Positions 10,413 through 19,961 of a DNA stretch of 64,000 nucleotides are shown here, piece after piece; position 1 is the stretch's first letter, and the number at the start of each line of letters is the position of its first letter. The DNA lies in assembly GCF_002733955.1 (NCBI RefSeq), contig NZ_NVXQ01000005.1, forward strand, positions 124,001-188,000, written 5' to 3'. This DNA is from Hoeflea sp. (GTDB taxonomy: Bacteria; Pseudomonadota; Alphaproteobacteria; Rhizobiales; Rhizobiaceae). Below the pieces are notes generated by a model. It ran no database searches, was not told the DNA's origin, and saw only the letters and a list, made by a program, of their open reading frames with translations. The position numbers were made by a program, and so were the translations under genes.

Positions 10413-11057
10413 TTAGACGTCGTAGCCGGAAGCCGGATCCGGTCCATCGGATTCCGGGGCGGCTGCAGCAGGCGCAGCCTCTTTCGGGCCGCCCTTGGAG
10501 ACGCCGACCATGGCCGGACGCAACATGCGGTCGCCGATCACGTAACCGGGCTGGACCACATCAACGACGGTGTTGTTGGCGACCTCGGTGTTGGGAACCT
10601 CGTACATCGCCTGATGATAGTTCGGATCGAACTTCTGGCCCATCGGCTCGAGCTTGCGCACACCGTGACGTTCCAGCGTCGACAGCATGGCGCGCTCGGT
10701 CAGTTCAACGCCCTCGACCAGTGTCTTCAGGCCATTGTCATCCGTGGTTTCGGTCTGTTCCGGCACGGCGGCAAGCGCGCGCTGGAGATTGTCGGAAACC
10801 TGCAGCATGTCACGGGCGAACCCGGAAATGGCAAAAGTCTTGGCATCCTTGATTTCGCGCGCGGTGCGGCGGCGCAGGTTTTCCATCTCGGCCGCCATCC
10901 GCAGCCGCTGATCCCTGAGATCGGCAACTTCGGCCTTCAGCCCTTCGACCGGATCGAGCTCCGTTTCCGGGGCGGGTGCTGCTGTGGCTTCCTCAGCCTT
11001 GGATGCGGCGTCTGCCTGCGGGTTGTCGTGTTCGCGGCCCTGGCTTTCATCGCTCAT
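10413..11057 (-). CDS. grpE: Nucleotide exchange factor GrpE
   Basis: GrpE releases ADP from DnaK. The acidic, low-complexity N-terminus leads into a coiled coil ([21 protein letters not shown]) and then the conserved head with [27 protein letters not shown] and [13 protein letters not shown]. The preferred start is ATG 11057 (protein begins MSDES), which has AGGA ten bases upstream; the frame stays open to 11153 and upstream ATGs at 11066 and 11099 lack good ribosome sites. The 214-residue product fits rhizobial GrpE. It lies 216 bp downstream of hrcA on the same strand, a common alphaproteobacterial arrangement, with a candidate promoter in the gap. Confidence 0.95.
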   Translation of the reverse strand: MSDESQGREHDNPQADAASKAEEATAAPAPETELDPVEGLKAEVADLRDQRLRMAAEMENLRRRTAREIKDAKTFAISGFARDMLQVSDNLQRALAAVPEQTETTDDNGLKTLVEGVELTERAMLSTLERHGVRKLEPMGQKFDPNYHQAMYEVPNTEVANNTVVDVVQPGYVIGDRMLRPAMVGVSKGGPKEAAPAAAAPESDGPDPASGYDV

Positions 11058-11132
11058 GTTGTGCATGTCCTGACTGTTTAGATATTTGTCATGGGTCATC
11101 GATTTACGCTGTGACCCGGATAGATGCCTCGC

Positions 11133-11161
11133 ATATCGACGTTCGGAGGGCAAAAATCAAG
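11133..11161 (-). promoter_or_regulatory. Candidate grpE promoter resembling the alphaproteobacterial RpoH type
   Basis: On the minus strand CTTGAT (11161-11156) and CGATAT (11138-11133) are 17 bases apart, close to the RpoH pattern CTTGAC-N17-CYTATNT of alphaproteobacteria. The -10 lies about 75 bases before the grpE ATG. Heat-shock control is plausible for grpE, but a sigma-70 reading of the same bases cannot be excluded. Confidence 0.4.
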
Positions 11162-11273
11162 GCCTTGCCGTCGCTCGAATCCGCTTCCGCGCCATTGATT
11201 GCCGTGAAAACAGGACCGGTTTCTGGCCGATCGCGGCCAGTCCACCGGCTTTCCGTCCGGTTTCACACCTGCA

Positions 11274-12359
11274 CTATTTACGGACCAGGCGCGAAACCAG
11301 TTGGGCGGTGTAATCAACCATCGGGACAATGCGGGAATAATTGAGCCGGGTCGGGCCGATGATGCCGACGGCGCCCACCACCTTGTCCTCGCCGTCGCGC
11401 CAGGGCGCCACGATCAGGGACGAGCCTGACAGCGAAAACAGCTTGTTTTCGGAACCGATGAAGATGCGGACGCCAGACCCTTCCTCGGCGAGCGTCATCA
11501 GCTCGATCAGGCTTTCCTTTCGCTCGAGTTCGTCGAACAAGAGCTTGAGCCGGTCGAGCTCCTCGCCGGCGGTCAGGCCCTCGAGCAGGTTGCCGCGGCC
11601 GCGCACGATAAGCCGCGCGGCGCCCGCGCCTTCGCGACTGCCTGCCCAGACCGCAAGCCCGCGCTCGACCAGATCCTGCGACAGCACGTCAAGCTCGGAG
11701 CGGACTTCGGCGGTGATGCGCTCGAGTTCGCTGCGGACCTCGCCCATGGTGCGTCCGGCCAAGTGGGCATTGAGGAAATTGGCCGCTTCGATCAGCTGAC
11801 CTGCGGTGACGCCGTCGGGCAGTTCCATGACCCGGTTCTCGACCTGGTCGTTGCCGCCGACCAGCACCACAAGCGCGCGGTTCGGGTCAAGCCGGATGAA
11901 TTCGATGTGACGGATGGTCGTGTCCTGCTTGGCGGCGATGACAAGCCCTGCCCCGCGGGTCATGCCCGAGAGCATCTGGCTGGCTTCGGTCAGCAGGGTT
12001 TCAACCGGACGGCTGGTGTCTTCGGAATGCACCTGCCGCTCGATGGTCTGGCGCATCTCAGGCTGCAGATCGCCAACCTGCATGAAAGCGTCGACAAAGA
12101 ACCGCAGCCCCTTCTGGGTAGGCAGCCGGCCGGCGCTGACATGCGGCGCATAGATCAGGCCAAGATCCTCGAGATCGCTCATGACATTACGGATCGAGGC
12201 CGGAGACAGCGACATCGGCAGCATGCGCGACAAGCTGCGCGAGCCGAGCGGGTCACCGGATTCCATGTAGCTTTCGACAAGCGCGCGGAAAATGTCGCGC
12301 GAACGCTCATCAAGCGCTCCGACGAGATCAGCAGATATGGAAGGCGTGTTCATGGTCAT
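11274..12359 (-). CDS. hrcA: Heat-inducible transcription repressor HrcA
   Basis: HrcA binds CIRCE elements and represses groESL-type heat-shock genes. The N-terminal winged helix is clear (RDIFRALVESYMESGDPLGS, then SPASIRNVMSDLEDLGLI and the SAGRLPT tract), followed by the GAF-like middle and the conserved C-terminus IGPTRLNYSRIVPMVDY. The frame is open far upstream, to 13025, but that part is antisense to rph; the start at ATG 12359 is fixed by AGGA eight bases upstream and the usual family N-terminus, giving 361 residues. It is divergent from rph. I see no CIRCE inverted repeat next to it, so autoregulation is not supported here. Confidence 0.95.
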   Translation of the reverse strand: MTMNTPSISADLVGALDERSRDIFRALVESYMESGDPLGSRSLSRMLPMSLSPASIRNVMSDLEDLGLIYAPHVSAGRLPTQKGLRFFVDAFMQVGDLQPEMRQTIERQVHSEDTSRPVETLLTEASQMLSGMTRGAGLVIAAKQDTTIRHIEFIRLDPNRALVVLVGGNDQVENRVMELPDGVTAGQLIEAANFLNAHLAGRTMGEVRSELERITAEVRSELDVLSQDLVERGLAVWAGSREGAGAARLIVRGRGNLLEGLTAGEELDRLKLLFDELERKESLIELMTLAEEGSGVRIFIGSENKLFSLSGSSLIVAPWRDGEDKVVGAVGIIGPTRLNYSRIVPMVDYTAQLVSRLVRK

Positions 12360-12552
12360 TCTTGATGTCCTGCAGGCTGCCTCAGACAGCCCCTCGGCTG
12401 GAATATAGGCATTTGCGCTGCACCGCGAAAGGGGCAAGGCGAACTCATCATGGTGACCGGGCATGCCTGCAGCCTCGACACACGGACGCTTTTTCTTTGC
12501 ATCATGCAGCCGGCACCGGTAGAAGGCGGCAACTTTTGAAAACGGGAGAAGC

Positions 12553-13281
12553 ATGATGCGCCCATCGGGTCGTAATACAGACAAAATGCGGGCGGTCAGT
12601 TTTGAGCGTAACGTGTCCAAGCACGCGGAAGGTTCCTGCCTGGTCAAGTTCGGCGACACCCACGTTCTGTGCACAGCGAGCCTGGAAGAGCGGGTTCCGC
12701 CGTGGCTGCGCAATGGCGGCAAGGGCTGGGTTACCGCCGAATACGGCATGCTGCCGCGCTCGACCGGCGACCGCATGCGCCGCGAGGCGACATCGGGCAA
12801 GCAGGGTGGCCGGACGCTGGAAATCCAGCGCCTGATCGGCCGCTCGCTGCGCGCCGTGGTCGATCTCAAGGAATTGGGCGAGCGCCAGATTACGGTCGAT
12901 TGCGATGTCATCCAGGCCGATGGCGGCACCCGGACCGCGGCGATCACCGGCGCATGGATTGCTCTGCATGACTGCCTGAAGTGGATGGAAGCGCGCGCCA
13001 TGGTGCGAACCGAGCGGGTGCTCAAGGATCACGTCGCTGCCGTGTCGTGCGGTATCTTTGCCTCGCAGCCGGTGATCGATCTCGACTATCTCGAGGATTC
13101 CGCCGCCGAGACGGATGCCAATTTCGTCATGACCGGGTCCGGCGGCATCGTCGAAATCCAGGGCACGGCCGAAGCCGAGCCGTTCACACAGGTGCAGCTC
13201 CTCGAGCTGCTGGAACTGGCCAAGAACGGCATTGCCGATCTGGTTGCCATGCAGAAGGACGTGGTCGCAGGACCGCTGTAA
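12553..13281 (+). CDS. rph: Ribonuclease PH
   Basis: RNase PH is a phosphorolytic 3'-5' exonuclease that trims tRNA 3' ends. The 242-residue protein begins MMRPSGR and contains [29 protein letters not shown], the [10 protein letters not shown] tract, [17 protein letters not shown] with catalytic acidic residues, and GTAEAEPF near the end. ATG 12553 (or 12556) has GGGAG upstream. It is full length for the family. rdgB begins five bases after its stop and hemW overlaps rdgB, so rph-rdgB-hemW is one operon, divergent from hrcA. Confidence 0.97.
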   Translation: MMRPSGRNTDKMRAVSFERNVSKHAEGSCLVKFGDTHVLCTASLEERVPPWLRNGGKGWVTAEYGMLPRSTGDRMRREATSGKQGGRTLEIQRLIGRSLRAVVDLKELGERQITVDCDVIQADGGTRTAAITGAWIALHDCLKWMEARAMVRTERVLKDHVAAVSCGIFASQPVIDLDYLEDSAAETDANFVMTGSGGIVEIQGTAEAEPFTQVQLLELLELAKNGIADLVAMQKDVVAGPL

Positions 13282-13286
13282 CAGCC

Positions 13287-13940
13287 ATGACGAACGCGCT
13301 TCTGACCAAGCTGCTGGTCGCCAGCCACAATGCCGGCAAGATCTCCGAGATACGCGATTTGTGCGGGCCGCTCGGCATACAAGTCACCTCGGCGGCGGAG
13401 CTGGGTCTGCCCGAACCGGACGAGACCGGCGACACGTTCGAGGCCAATGCCGCGACCAAGGCGCTTGCCGCGGCGAAGGCGTCCGGACTGATCGCATTGT
13501 CGGATGATTCAGGCCTGGTCGTTGATGCGCTTGATGGCGCGCCCGGCGTCTACACCGCCGACTGGGCGACGCTGGAAGATGGCAGCCGCGACTTCAAGGT
13601 CGCGATGCAGAAGGTCGAGGATGCGCTTCGGGCCCGCGGCGCCGACACGGATGAGAAGCGCACCGGGCGGTTTGTCAGCGTGTTGTGCCTGGCGAAGCCT
13701 GACGGCGAAGTCAGCTTCTATCGCGGCGAGGCAGACGGCGTTCTGGTGTGGCCGCCACGCGGGTCGCTCGGCTTCGGCTATGATCCGGTGTTCCAGCCCG
13801 ATGGCCACAGCCGCACATTTGGCGAAATGCCTGCCGAGGAGAAGCATGGCTGGAAGCCCGGGCAGGCGACAGCGCTGTCGCACCGGGCGCGCGCCTTCAA
13901 GCTTTTTGCCGAACAGTGTCTTGGTGTAGCCGCCACGTGA
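13287..13940 (+). CDS. rdgB: XTP/dITP diphosphatase (RdgB/HAM1 family)
   Basis: This enzyme hydrolyses non-canonical purine triphosphates (XTP, dITP, ITP) to monophosphates, keeping deaminated bases out of DNA. The start at ATG 13287 gives 217 residues with the family N-terminus [14 protein letters not shown], the [15 protein letters not shown] helix, [22 protein letters not shown] and a C-terminal ALSHRARAF. All hallmark motifs are intact. It is the middle gene of rph-rdgB-hemW, and its TGA overlaps the GTG of hemW by four bases, which suggests translational coupling. Confidence 0.96.
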   Translation: MTNALLTKLLVASHNAGKISEIRDLCGPLGIQVTSAAELGLPEPDETGDTFEANAATKALAAAKASGLIALSDDSGLVVDALDGAPGVYTADWATLEDGSRDFKVAMQKVEDALRARGADTDEKRTGRFVSVLCLAKPDGEVSFYRGEADGVLVWPPRGSLGFGYDPVFQPDGHSRTFGEMPAEEKHGWKPGQATALSHRARAFKLFAEQCLGVAAT

Positions 13941-15157
13941 ACACGCCCTCGCACCCCATCACCGACTTCGCGCCCGGCGCGGTTGGCCCAGAGAGCATAG
14001 CTCCCGACACCGGCAAGCCGGGCTTCGGGATTTATCTGCACTGGCCGTTTTGCGCCGCCAAATGCCCCTATTGCGATTTCAACAGCCATGTGCGGCATGC
14101 CGGCATCGACCAGCAAGCCTATGTCGCGGCCTTCAGACAAGCAATCGCGGCGATGCGGTTGTTGTCGGGGCCGCAGGTTGTGACCAGCATCTTCTTCGGC
14201 GGCGGCACGCCCTCACTGATGTCGCCCGACACGGTCGGCGCCATTGTCGATGCGGTGCGCGCGGCCTGGGTGGTGCCCGAGGGCATCGAGATCACGCTGG
14301 AAGCCAATCCCTCCAGTGTCGAGGCGGGCCGCTTCCGGGGCTATCGCCAGGCCGGGGTCAACCGGGTGTCGATGGGGGTGCAAGCGCTCAATGATCCGGA
14401 TCTGAAACGGCTTGGTCGCCTGCATGACCGGGCTGACGCTCTGAAGGCCATCGGGCTGGCACGTGACATCTTTCCGCGCATGTCGTTCGATCTGATCTAT
14501 GCCCGACCGGACCAGACTGCACAGGCCTGGGCCGCGGAACTTGAGGAAGCCATCTCGCTGGCTGCCGATCATCTGTCGCTGTACCAGCTGACGATCGAGG
14601 AAGGCACGCCGTTTTACGGGCTGCACAAAGCGGGCAAGCTGATCGTGCCCGATGGCGACCTTTCCGCCGAGCTCTACGAGCTCACCCGGCAGGTCTGCGA
14701 AAGCCACGGACTGCCGGCCTATGAAGTCTCCAACCATGCCCGCCCGGGTGCGGAGAGCCGCCACAACCTGACCTATTGGCGCTACGGCGATTATGCCGGC
14801 ATCGGGCCGGGCGCGCATGGCCGCTTGTCGACCAAAGCCGGCAAGATCGCCACGGCGACCGAGCGGACACCGGAGCAATGGCTGAAGCTGGTCGCCGAGA
14901 ACGGCCATGGCATGGTTGAAACCAGCGAATTGTCTGCGGCCGAACAGGCGGACGAATTGCTGTTGATGGGCCTGCGGCTGCGCGAAGGCATCAATCTCAA
15001 ACGCTGGGGCGCACTGGCCGGGCGTGATCTTGATCGCGATCGCACGGATTTCCTGATCCATCACGGCATGATCGAGCAGATGGACGCCGACCGGATCCGC
15101 TGCACGCCCGCAGGCATGCTGGTGCTTGACGCTGTGGTGGCTGATCTGGCGATCTGA
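13937..15157 (+). CDS. hemW: Radical SAM heme chaperone HemW
   Basis: The 406-residue product has the HemW-type radical SAM motif in [16 protein letters not shown] (CX3CX2CxF), the FFGGGTPS loop, ANPSS, and [10 protein letters not shown], with the C-terminal [20 protein letters not shown] block. HemW binds haem and delivers it to respiratory enzymes; older annotations call it a coproporphyrinogen oxidase-like protein. The GTG at 13937, overlapping the rdgB stop as GTGA, is preferred over the in-frame GTG at 13916. Downstream lies a heptamer repeat and then the convergent GGDEF/EAL gene, whose frameshifted reading frame artificially overlaps the end of hemW. Confidence 0.95.
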   Translation: MNTPSHPITDFAPGAVGPESIAPDTGKPGFGIYLHWPFCAAKCPYCDFNSHVRHAGIDQQAYVAAFRQAIAAMRLLSGPQVVTSIFFGGGTPSLMSPDTVGAIVDAVRAAWVVPEGIEITLEANPSSVEAGRFRGYRQAGVNRVSMGVQALNDPDLKRLGRLHDRADALKAIGLARDIFPRMSFDLIYARPDQTAQAWAAELEEAISLAADHLSLYQLTIEEGTPFYGLHKAGKLIVPDGDLSAELYELTRQVCESHGLPAYEVSNHARPGAESRHNLTYWRYGDYAGIGPGAHGRLSTKAGKIATATERTPEQWLKLVAENGHGMVETSELSAAEQADELLLMGLRLREGINLKRWGALAGRDLDRDRTDFLIHHGMIEQMDADRIRCTPAGMLVLDAVVADLAI

Positions 15158-15165
15158 ATGCCGGT

Positions 15166-15200
15166 GGTCTGGGGTCTGGGGTCTGGGGTCTGGGGTCTGG
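15166..15200. repeat. Five perfect tandem copies of a 7-bp unit (GGTCTGG)
   Basis: GGTCTGG is repeated five times without a mismatch from 15166 to 15200, starting 9 bp after the hemW stop. It lies between convergent genes, downstream of the restored stop of the GGDEF/EAL gene. In the frameshifted reading it would encode a PQTPDPR-type tract. The copy number is likely to vary between strains by slippage. No function is apparent. Confidence 0.95.
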
Positions 15201-15272
15201 GACTATTGTCTGCCTTGGGATTCCAGACAAACCCGGTAACGATCGACAATGGCAGTCTCGCGGCGCGGTGCT

Positions 15273-17241
15273 CTATGCAGTCTCGCGGACCGGCTCTGCC
15301 TCGGGCAAAAAGCGGCTGATGTCGCTCTCGGCAACGGGGGGCGAATAAAAATAGCCCTGCACCAGAACGCCTCCGAGTTTTTTTCAAAGTGTCGAGTTCC
15401 TCGCTGGTCTCGACACCTTCGATGACGCAGCCAATGCCCATGTCCTGGCTCAGCGCCAGCAAGGACTTGACGATCTTGTAGCTGGCTGGGTTCTGGTGCA
15501 GGCCCGAGACAAAGCTGCGGTCGATCTTGAGCTTGGTCAGCGGCAGAGCGTGCAGCTGGCTGAGACTTGAATAGCCGGTGCCGAAATCATCAAGTGCAAT
15601 TCCGCATCCCAGCAGCTTGAAAACTTCAATGGACGATTTTGCCTGGGCGAAATCATACATCATCGCCGTTTCGGTGATCTCGAGGTCCAACCGCTTGGGA
15701 TCAATGCCGCTCGACAGAATGATGCCGACAATCGTCGCCACGCCATCGGATGAGCTGATGTCATGGGTCGACAGATTGAACGAGAGCCCGACATCCTCCG
15801 GCCAGGTGCAGGCTGCAGCAAGTGCCTTTTCGAGCAAGGCGCAAGTCAAAGTGCTGATCAACCCGATGCGCTCGGCCACCGGAATGAAATCTGCCGGCGA
15901 CACCTGGCCCAGTTCCGGACTGTTCCATCGTGCCAGCGCCTCGAAGGCCACGGTCTGCTCTTTCTGAATATCGATGATGGGCTGGAAGAAGACTGCAAGT
16001 TCGGCATCGAGGTCAGCTCTGCTGAGCACTTGTTCGATGCGGTGGTTCTGTTCGATGGCGGCGATGTGTTCGTTGCTGAACAACACTGCATGACCGCGGT
16101 TGGCGCGCTTGCCTTGATACAGCGCGTAGTCGGCTCTCTCGTACAGCTGGTGCACATCATCGGCGAGTTCGGGATAGGTTGAGAACCCGATGGAGCCGGA
16201 CACCTGCACGGTTGCCTCGGTGAGTACGAAAGGCGCGCGCAAGGCTGCACAGATCTGCCCGCCCATCTCGACCAGTTCCGCATCGTCAGGGCAGTCCGTC
16301 ACCGTGACGGCAAACTCGTCACCGCCAAGCCGCGAGATATGCATGTTGGCGCCAGCAAGAGCGGAAAGTCGTTGCCCGACTTCGAAAAGCAGGCTGTCTC
16401 CGACGGAGTGTCCGTAAAGGTCATTGATAGGCTTGAAGCCGTCGAGATCGATGATACCGACGGCAAGACGCTTGCCGCCGGACTCGGCAAAAACCGTCTC
16501 GAGATGGGTAAAGAACTGACGCCTGTTGGGCAGACCTGTCAAACTGTCGAGATTGGCCAGCCGGGCGTTCTCCCGGTTGGCCGCTTCCAGCTTGGTGTGC
16601 GCGCGGACTGCGCTGGAGAAATGCCGATACTGCACCTTCACCACCAAGAGCAACGCGATGGAGACAAGCGCGAGATTGATCGCCATGACGACGAATGATG
16701 TGAGACCGACGAAGCTGAAATAGGTCACAAACGCGGCGTTGATGACGATCGCGACTATAAAGGCGGCAGAAGGCAATTGCTGCAGGCAGATGATGACGCC
16801 GAGGCCGGTAATGGCGACGAAAAAGGCGATGTTGCCGCGTGCATAGGCGTCGCCGTAAGGAAACAGCGACAATGCCCAGGCTGACAGCGCAACAGTGAGC
16901 AGAAGACTGAACTGGTTGGTGCGCGTGAGGGCTTTGCGGGCGGCTTCAGGCGACGGCACGATGTGTCTCGACCGCCACCATCCAAACAGACGGACACAAC
17001 AGACCAGGGACAATCCGCCTGGGATCCAGAGCGAGAGCCAGACAGGGGCTTCCTGTATGAAAATGAAGGCCAGCGCCCATGCATTGACCAGGACAATGGA
17101 ATACATCAAGGGTAGCTGGTTCGAGAAAACCTCGAACTGCGCCTTGAGCAGTTCCGGATTGCCGGACGGGACCGAAACGAGACGCCTTGCGCGCATGAAT
17201 ATCTTTTTCAACACTTCCGACGCCGTCTCTTCCAGCTTCAT
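15273..17241 (-). pseudogene. Membrane-bound GGDEF-EAL cyclic-di-GMP protein, EAL 3' end frameshifted in an A7 tract
   Basis: About six membrane helices (residues 45-215) precede a GGDEF domain with an intact RLGGDEF near 305 and an EAL domain starting VAFEALARW near 433 with LEITET, LDDFGTGYSSL, KIDRSFV and VIEGVE. After LDTLKK (about residue 620) the frame degenerates and runs to 15061 across the heptamer repeat into antisense of hemW. Removing one A from the seven-A run at 15378-15384 restores LGGVLVQGYFYSPPV and a stop at 15273-15275, giving about 655 residues. The protein as read would lack the conserved QGY segment, so phosphodiesterase activity is doubtful; diguanylate cyclase activity could remain. 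Polymerase slippage, phase variation or an assembly error are all possible. Confidence 0.85.
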
Positions 17242-17416
17242 AGTTCTTTCGAAGGTAATACATAGTGCATATTAAGAATGAGTTTCATGACGGCTTGCAG
17301 CCTGGATGCATCTCCACCCATGCTGCCGAAGGCAATACTCAGGCATCCTTGGTCAGCGCACGCGCTCTCACTGGTCCCGGCGCGCTGAAACGGGCCGCTG
17401 TTTGATCAAGATCGTG

Positions 17417-18163
17417 ATGCAACTTACCGGACTTCCTCCCACGGATCTGCTGATTGTCGTGACTACCGTCTTTATCGCCGGCCTGATCCGCGGCTTCGCG
17501 GGGTTCGGGCTTTCGGCCGTTGTCATGGCTTCAGCAGCGGTCATCATTCCGCCAATCGAATTGATCCCGATGTGTTTCCTGCTTGAGGGTGCGGCGAGCC
17601 TCGCCATGTTCAGAGGCGGCATGGCGCATGCCAACATGCAGATCGTCTGGGGCCTGGTGCTTTGCTCGGCCATCGGCTTGCCGCTAGGTCTGCTTGCCAC
17701 CACCAGCGTCGATGTCGAGACATCCCGCAATCTGGCGCTTTCCCTCATCCTGGCATTGACGCTGGCACAATTCCTCAGACTAAGGCCGGCATTCCTGTCG
17801 ACCCCGAAAGGCCTTTATATCAGCGGATTGACGGCCGGGGTCGCAACAGGCCTTGCCTCTGTCGGCGGCATGGTGATTGCACTTTACGTTCTGGCCGGTG
17901 ACACAAAGCCAAAACAGATGCGGGCGTCGCTGGTGATGTTTCTTTGCATCAGCATGCTCACATCGCTGGTCTGGCTGATCGTCTATGATGTGATGAACAT
18001 GCAAGCCGTCTGGCGCGGTGTGATTATGGCACCGGTGGTGCTGCTCGGGGTTTTCGCCGGAACCTGGCTGTTTCGTCCAAGCTACGAGCATCTTTACAGA
18101 ACCGCATGCCTGACTCTGCTGGTGGTGCTGTCGGCGACAGGTCTGATCAGTCAGGTCGCTTGA
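17417..18163 (+). CDS. TauE/SafE-family permease (sulfite/organic anion exporter-like)
   Basis: The protein has eight or so membrane helices, with the family hallmark near the start, GLIRGFAGFGLSAVVMA, and its partner repeat in the second half, TAGVATGLASVGGMVIALY. TauE/SafE proteins export sulfite, sulfoacetate or other small anions; the substrate here is not deducible. ATG 17417 is chosen because it precedes a natural N-terminus (MQLTGLPPTDLL); the frame is open back to 17306 but that part has no family character. It is divergent from the GGDEF/EAL gene and stands alone, without a sulfur-pathway partner nearby. Confidence 0.85.
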   Translation: MQLTGLPPTDLLIVVTTVFIAGLIRGFAGFGLSAVVMASAAVIIPPIELIPMCFLLEGAASLAMFRGGMAHANMQIVWGLVLCSAIGLPLGLLATTSVDVETSRNLALSLILALTLAQFLRLRPAFLSTPKGLYISGLTAGVATGLASVGGMVIALYVLAGDTKPKQMRASLVMFLCISMLTSLVWLIVYDVMNMQAVWRGVIMAPVVLLGVFAGTWLFRPSYEHLYRTACLTLLVVLSATGLISQVA

Positions 18164-18196
18164 GCTGGCTGACCGGCGCTGATTGCAAACATTTCA

Positions 18197-18415
18197 TCAC
18201 AGCTGCTCGCGCAGCATATGTCCGATTTTGACCGCCTTTTCAAAATGATCGAGTTGGTGGGTCTTGATCCACCAGGTAGCCGCCTCCATCAGGAGTTCCG
18301 GGTCGTCATTCCTGTTGGCAAAAAACGCGTAGAAAGAGAGCCCTACGGCTTCTCCCTTGTTCGCAATCTTCGCCTCGCAAATGCCGATGGCCTTCTGTCT
18401 CAAGGATGATCTCAC
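18197..18415 (-). CDS. Small protein of unknown function (72 aa)
   Basis: The GTG start at 18415 is set by a strong GGGAGG placed about five bases upstream; the frame itself stays open to 18451. The product is a compact soluble helical protein with GEAVGLSFYAFFANRNDDPELL and AATWWIKTHQLDHFEKAVKIG. The composition is like a folded protein and unlike a shadow frame, and no other credible gene occupies the stretch. I do not recognise a family. It converges on the TauE-like gene and is divergent from rsmI. Confidence 0.68.
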   Translation of the reverse strand: MRSSLRQKAIGICEAKIANKGEAVGLSFYAFFANRNDDPELLMEAATWWIKTHQLDHFEKAVKIGHMLREQL

Positions 18416-18636
18416 GCAAGCCTCCCGTTCGCTCTGTGGCGTGTTGCACAAAAATGTGCCGGAAACTGTCAGGAGTGGTTCCGCTTTATCGTGGGAAAGC
18501 GGCTGCTATTGCCCCTTGGGCGCATGAGGGGACGATCGCACGCACCGGTCTTCATCGCCTTTACCGGTGCAAGCCTCTCACACCCGCGTTGCAAATTCTG
18601 CTACACCCGCCTCAGAGACAGGAAACCGGGGCGAAG

Positions 18637-19596
18637 ATGACGCGCGACACAGCCAAAGCCAGCACAGCAACCGCCGCCAGGGATGGGTCGGAAACAGATC
18701 AGCCGGCGCGGAGCTTTCGCATCGGCGCGCACGAGATTGCCGCGCGGCCGCTGGAGCCGGGGCTTTATCTGGTTTCCACACCGATCGGAAATCTGGGCGA
18801 CATTACCCTTCGCGGGTTGGAAACGCTGGCTGGCGCAGACATCATTGCCTGTGAGGATACCCGTGTCAGCCGGGTGTTGCTTGACCGTTTCGGCATCACC
18901 ACCAGGCCCTATGCCTATCATGAACACAATGCCGAGCGTGTCGGGCCGAAGTTGATGCAGGCGCTGGACGCGAGCAAGAGCGTGGCGCTGATTTCCGATG
19001 CCGGCACACCCCTGATCTCCGACCCGGGCTACCGGATCTCGCAGACAGCTATCGAAGCCGGCATTGCCGTGATCCCGATCCCCGGCGCTTCGGCACCAAT
19101 GGCAGCGCTGGTGGCCTCGGGCCTTCCCAGCGACACATTCCTGTTTGCCGGCTTCCTGCCAAGCAAGGACAAGGCGCGGCGTGACCGCTATGCCGGCTTT
19201 GCCACCACCGAAGCGACACTGATGTTCTTTGAAAGCCCGAACCGGCTGGCAGCCTCGCTCAAGTCTGCTGCCGAGGTGCTGGGCACGGATCGCCCGGCTG
19301 CCGTCTGCCGCGAGCTGACCAAGGCCTATGAGGAAGTCCGCCGTGGCACGCTGGGCGAGCTTGCTGCGCGCTACGAGGACGAGAGCGTCCGCGGTGAGAT
19401 CGTGCTGGTGATCGGCCCCGGGTCGACGCCGCCACCCTCGGAAGAGGATGTCGATGCGCTGCTTGGGAAGCTTACCGCCGATCTGCCAGCCGGCAAGGCT
19501 GCGACGGAAGCCGCGCGCCTGACCGGAAAACCGCGCAAGGATCTTTATGCACGCCTGCTCGCGATGAAGGCCGCGTCACCGGAAGAAGAGGCGTGA
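18637..19596 (+). CDS. rsmI: 16S rRNA (cytidine1402-2'-O)-methyltransferase RsmI
   Basis: RsmI methylates the ribose of C1402 in the ribosomal P site using SAM. The protein has YLVSTPIGNLGDITLRG, ACEDTRVSRVLLDRFGI, SDAGTPLISDPG, and IPGASAPMAALVASGLP, all diagnostic of this tetrapyrrole-methylase-fold family. ATG 18637 gives 319 residues with a 40-residue hydrophilic extension before the conserved part. Its TGA overlaps the GTG of yraN by four bases, and the rsmI-yraN pair is a widely conserved operon. Confidence 0.96.
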   Translation: MTRDTAKASTATAARDGSETDQPARSFRIGAHEIAARPLEPGLYLVSTPIGNLGDITLRGLETLAGADIIACEDTRVSRVLLDRFGITTRPYAYHEHNAERVGPKLMQALDASKSVALISDAGTPLISDPGYRISQTAIEAGIAVIPIPGASAPMAALVASGLPSDTFLFAGFLPSKDKARRDRYAGFATTEATLMFFESPNRLAASLKSAAEVLGTDRPAAVCRELTKAYEEVRRGTLGELAARYEDESVRGEIVLVIGPGSTPPPSEEDVDALLGKLTADLPAGKAATEAARLTGKPRKDLYARLLAMKAASPEEEA

Positions 19597-19961
19597 GCGG
19601 GACTGACAAGCTCGCTCGAAAACAGCGCTTCGAGCGCAAGGGTCGGCGCGCGGAGTATCTCGCCGCCCTGGCCCTGGTACTCAAGGGCTACCGGATCGCC
19701 GGCATACGCTACCGCACCCCGGTGGGCGAGATCGACATCGTGGCGCGCAAGGGCGATCTGATTGCCTTTGTCGAAGTCAAGGCGCGCCGCGACCTGGCCG
19801 CGGGCGTAGATGCCGTCAGCTATCCGGCGCAACGGCGCATTGCCGCCGCAGGCGAAGTGTTCATCAGCCGGCAACCGGACTCCGCGCAGCTGTCCTGGCG
19901 CCATGACATTGTCGTGGTCAGTCCCTGGGCGTGGCCGGTGCATCTCAAGGATGCGTTCTGA
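19593..19961 (+). CDS. yraN: YraN family endonuclease-like protein (UPF0102)
   Basis: A 122-residue member of the restriction-endonuclease-like UPF0102 family. It has AEYLAALALVLKGYRI, the PVGEIDIVARKGD core with acidic residues, and FVEVKARR, the E-x-K of the nuclease-like fold. Biochemical function is uncertain; the family is linked by gene order to rsmI and to lipoprotein LpoA in other bacteria. It starts with GTG 19593 inside the rsmI stop, so translation is coupled. The last 17 bp overlap the end of an opposing small gene. In related rhizobia gshB follows directly; here about 3 kb of accessory genes intervene. Confidence 0.93.
   Translation: MSGTDKLARKQRFERKGRRAEYLAALALVLKGYRIAGIRYRTPVGEIDIVARKGDLIAFVEVKARRDLAAGVDAVSYPAQRRIAAAGEVFISRQPDSAQLSWRHDIVVVSPWAWPVHLKDAF

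Noticed and set aside
12360-13025. Long N-terminal extension of the hrcA frame
   Set aside because: Antisense to rph; the family N-terminus and AGGA place the start at 12359.
15061-15272. C-terminal extension of the GGDEF-EAL frame into hemW
   Set aside because: Produced by the A7 frameshift; it reads the heptamer repeat and hemW antisense.
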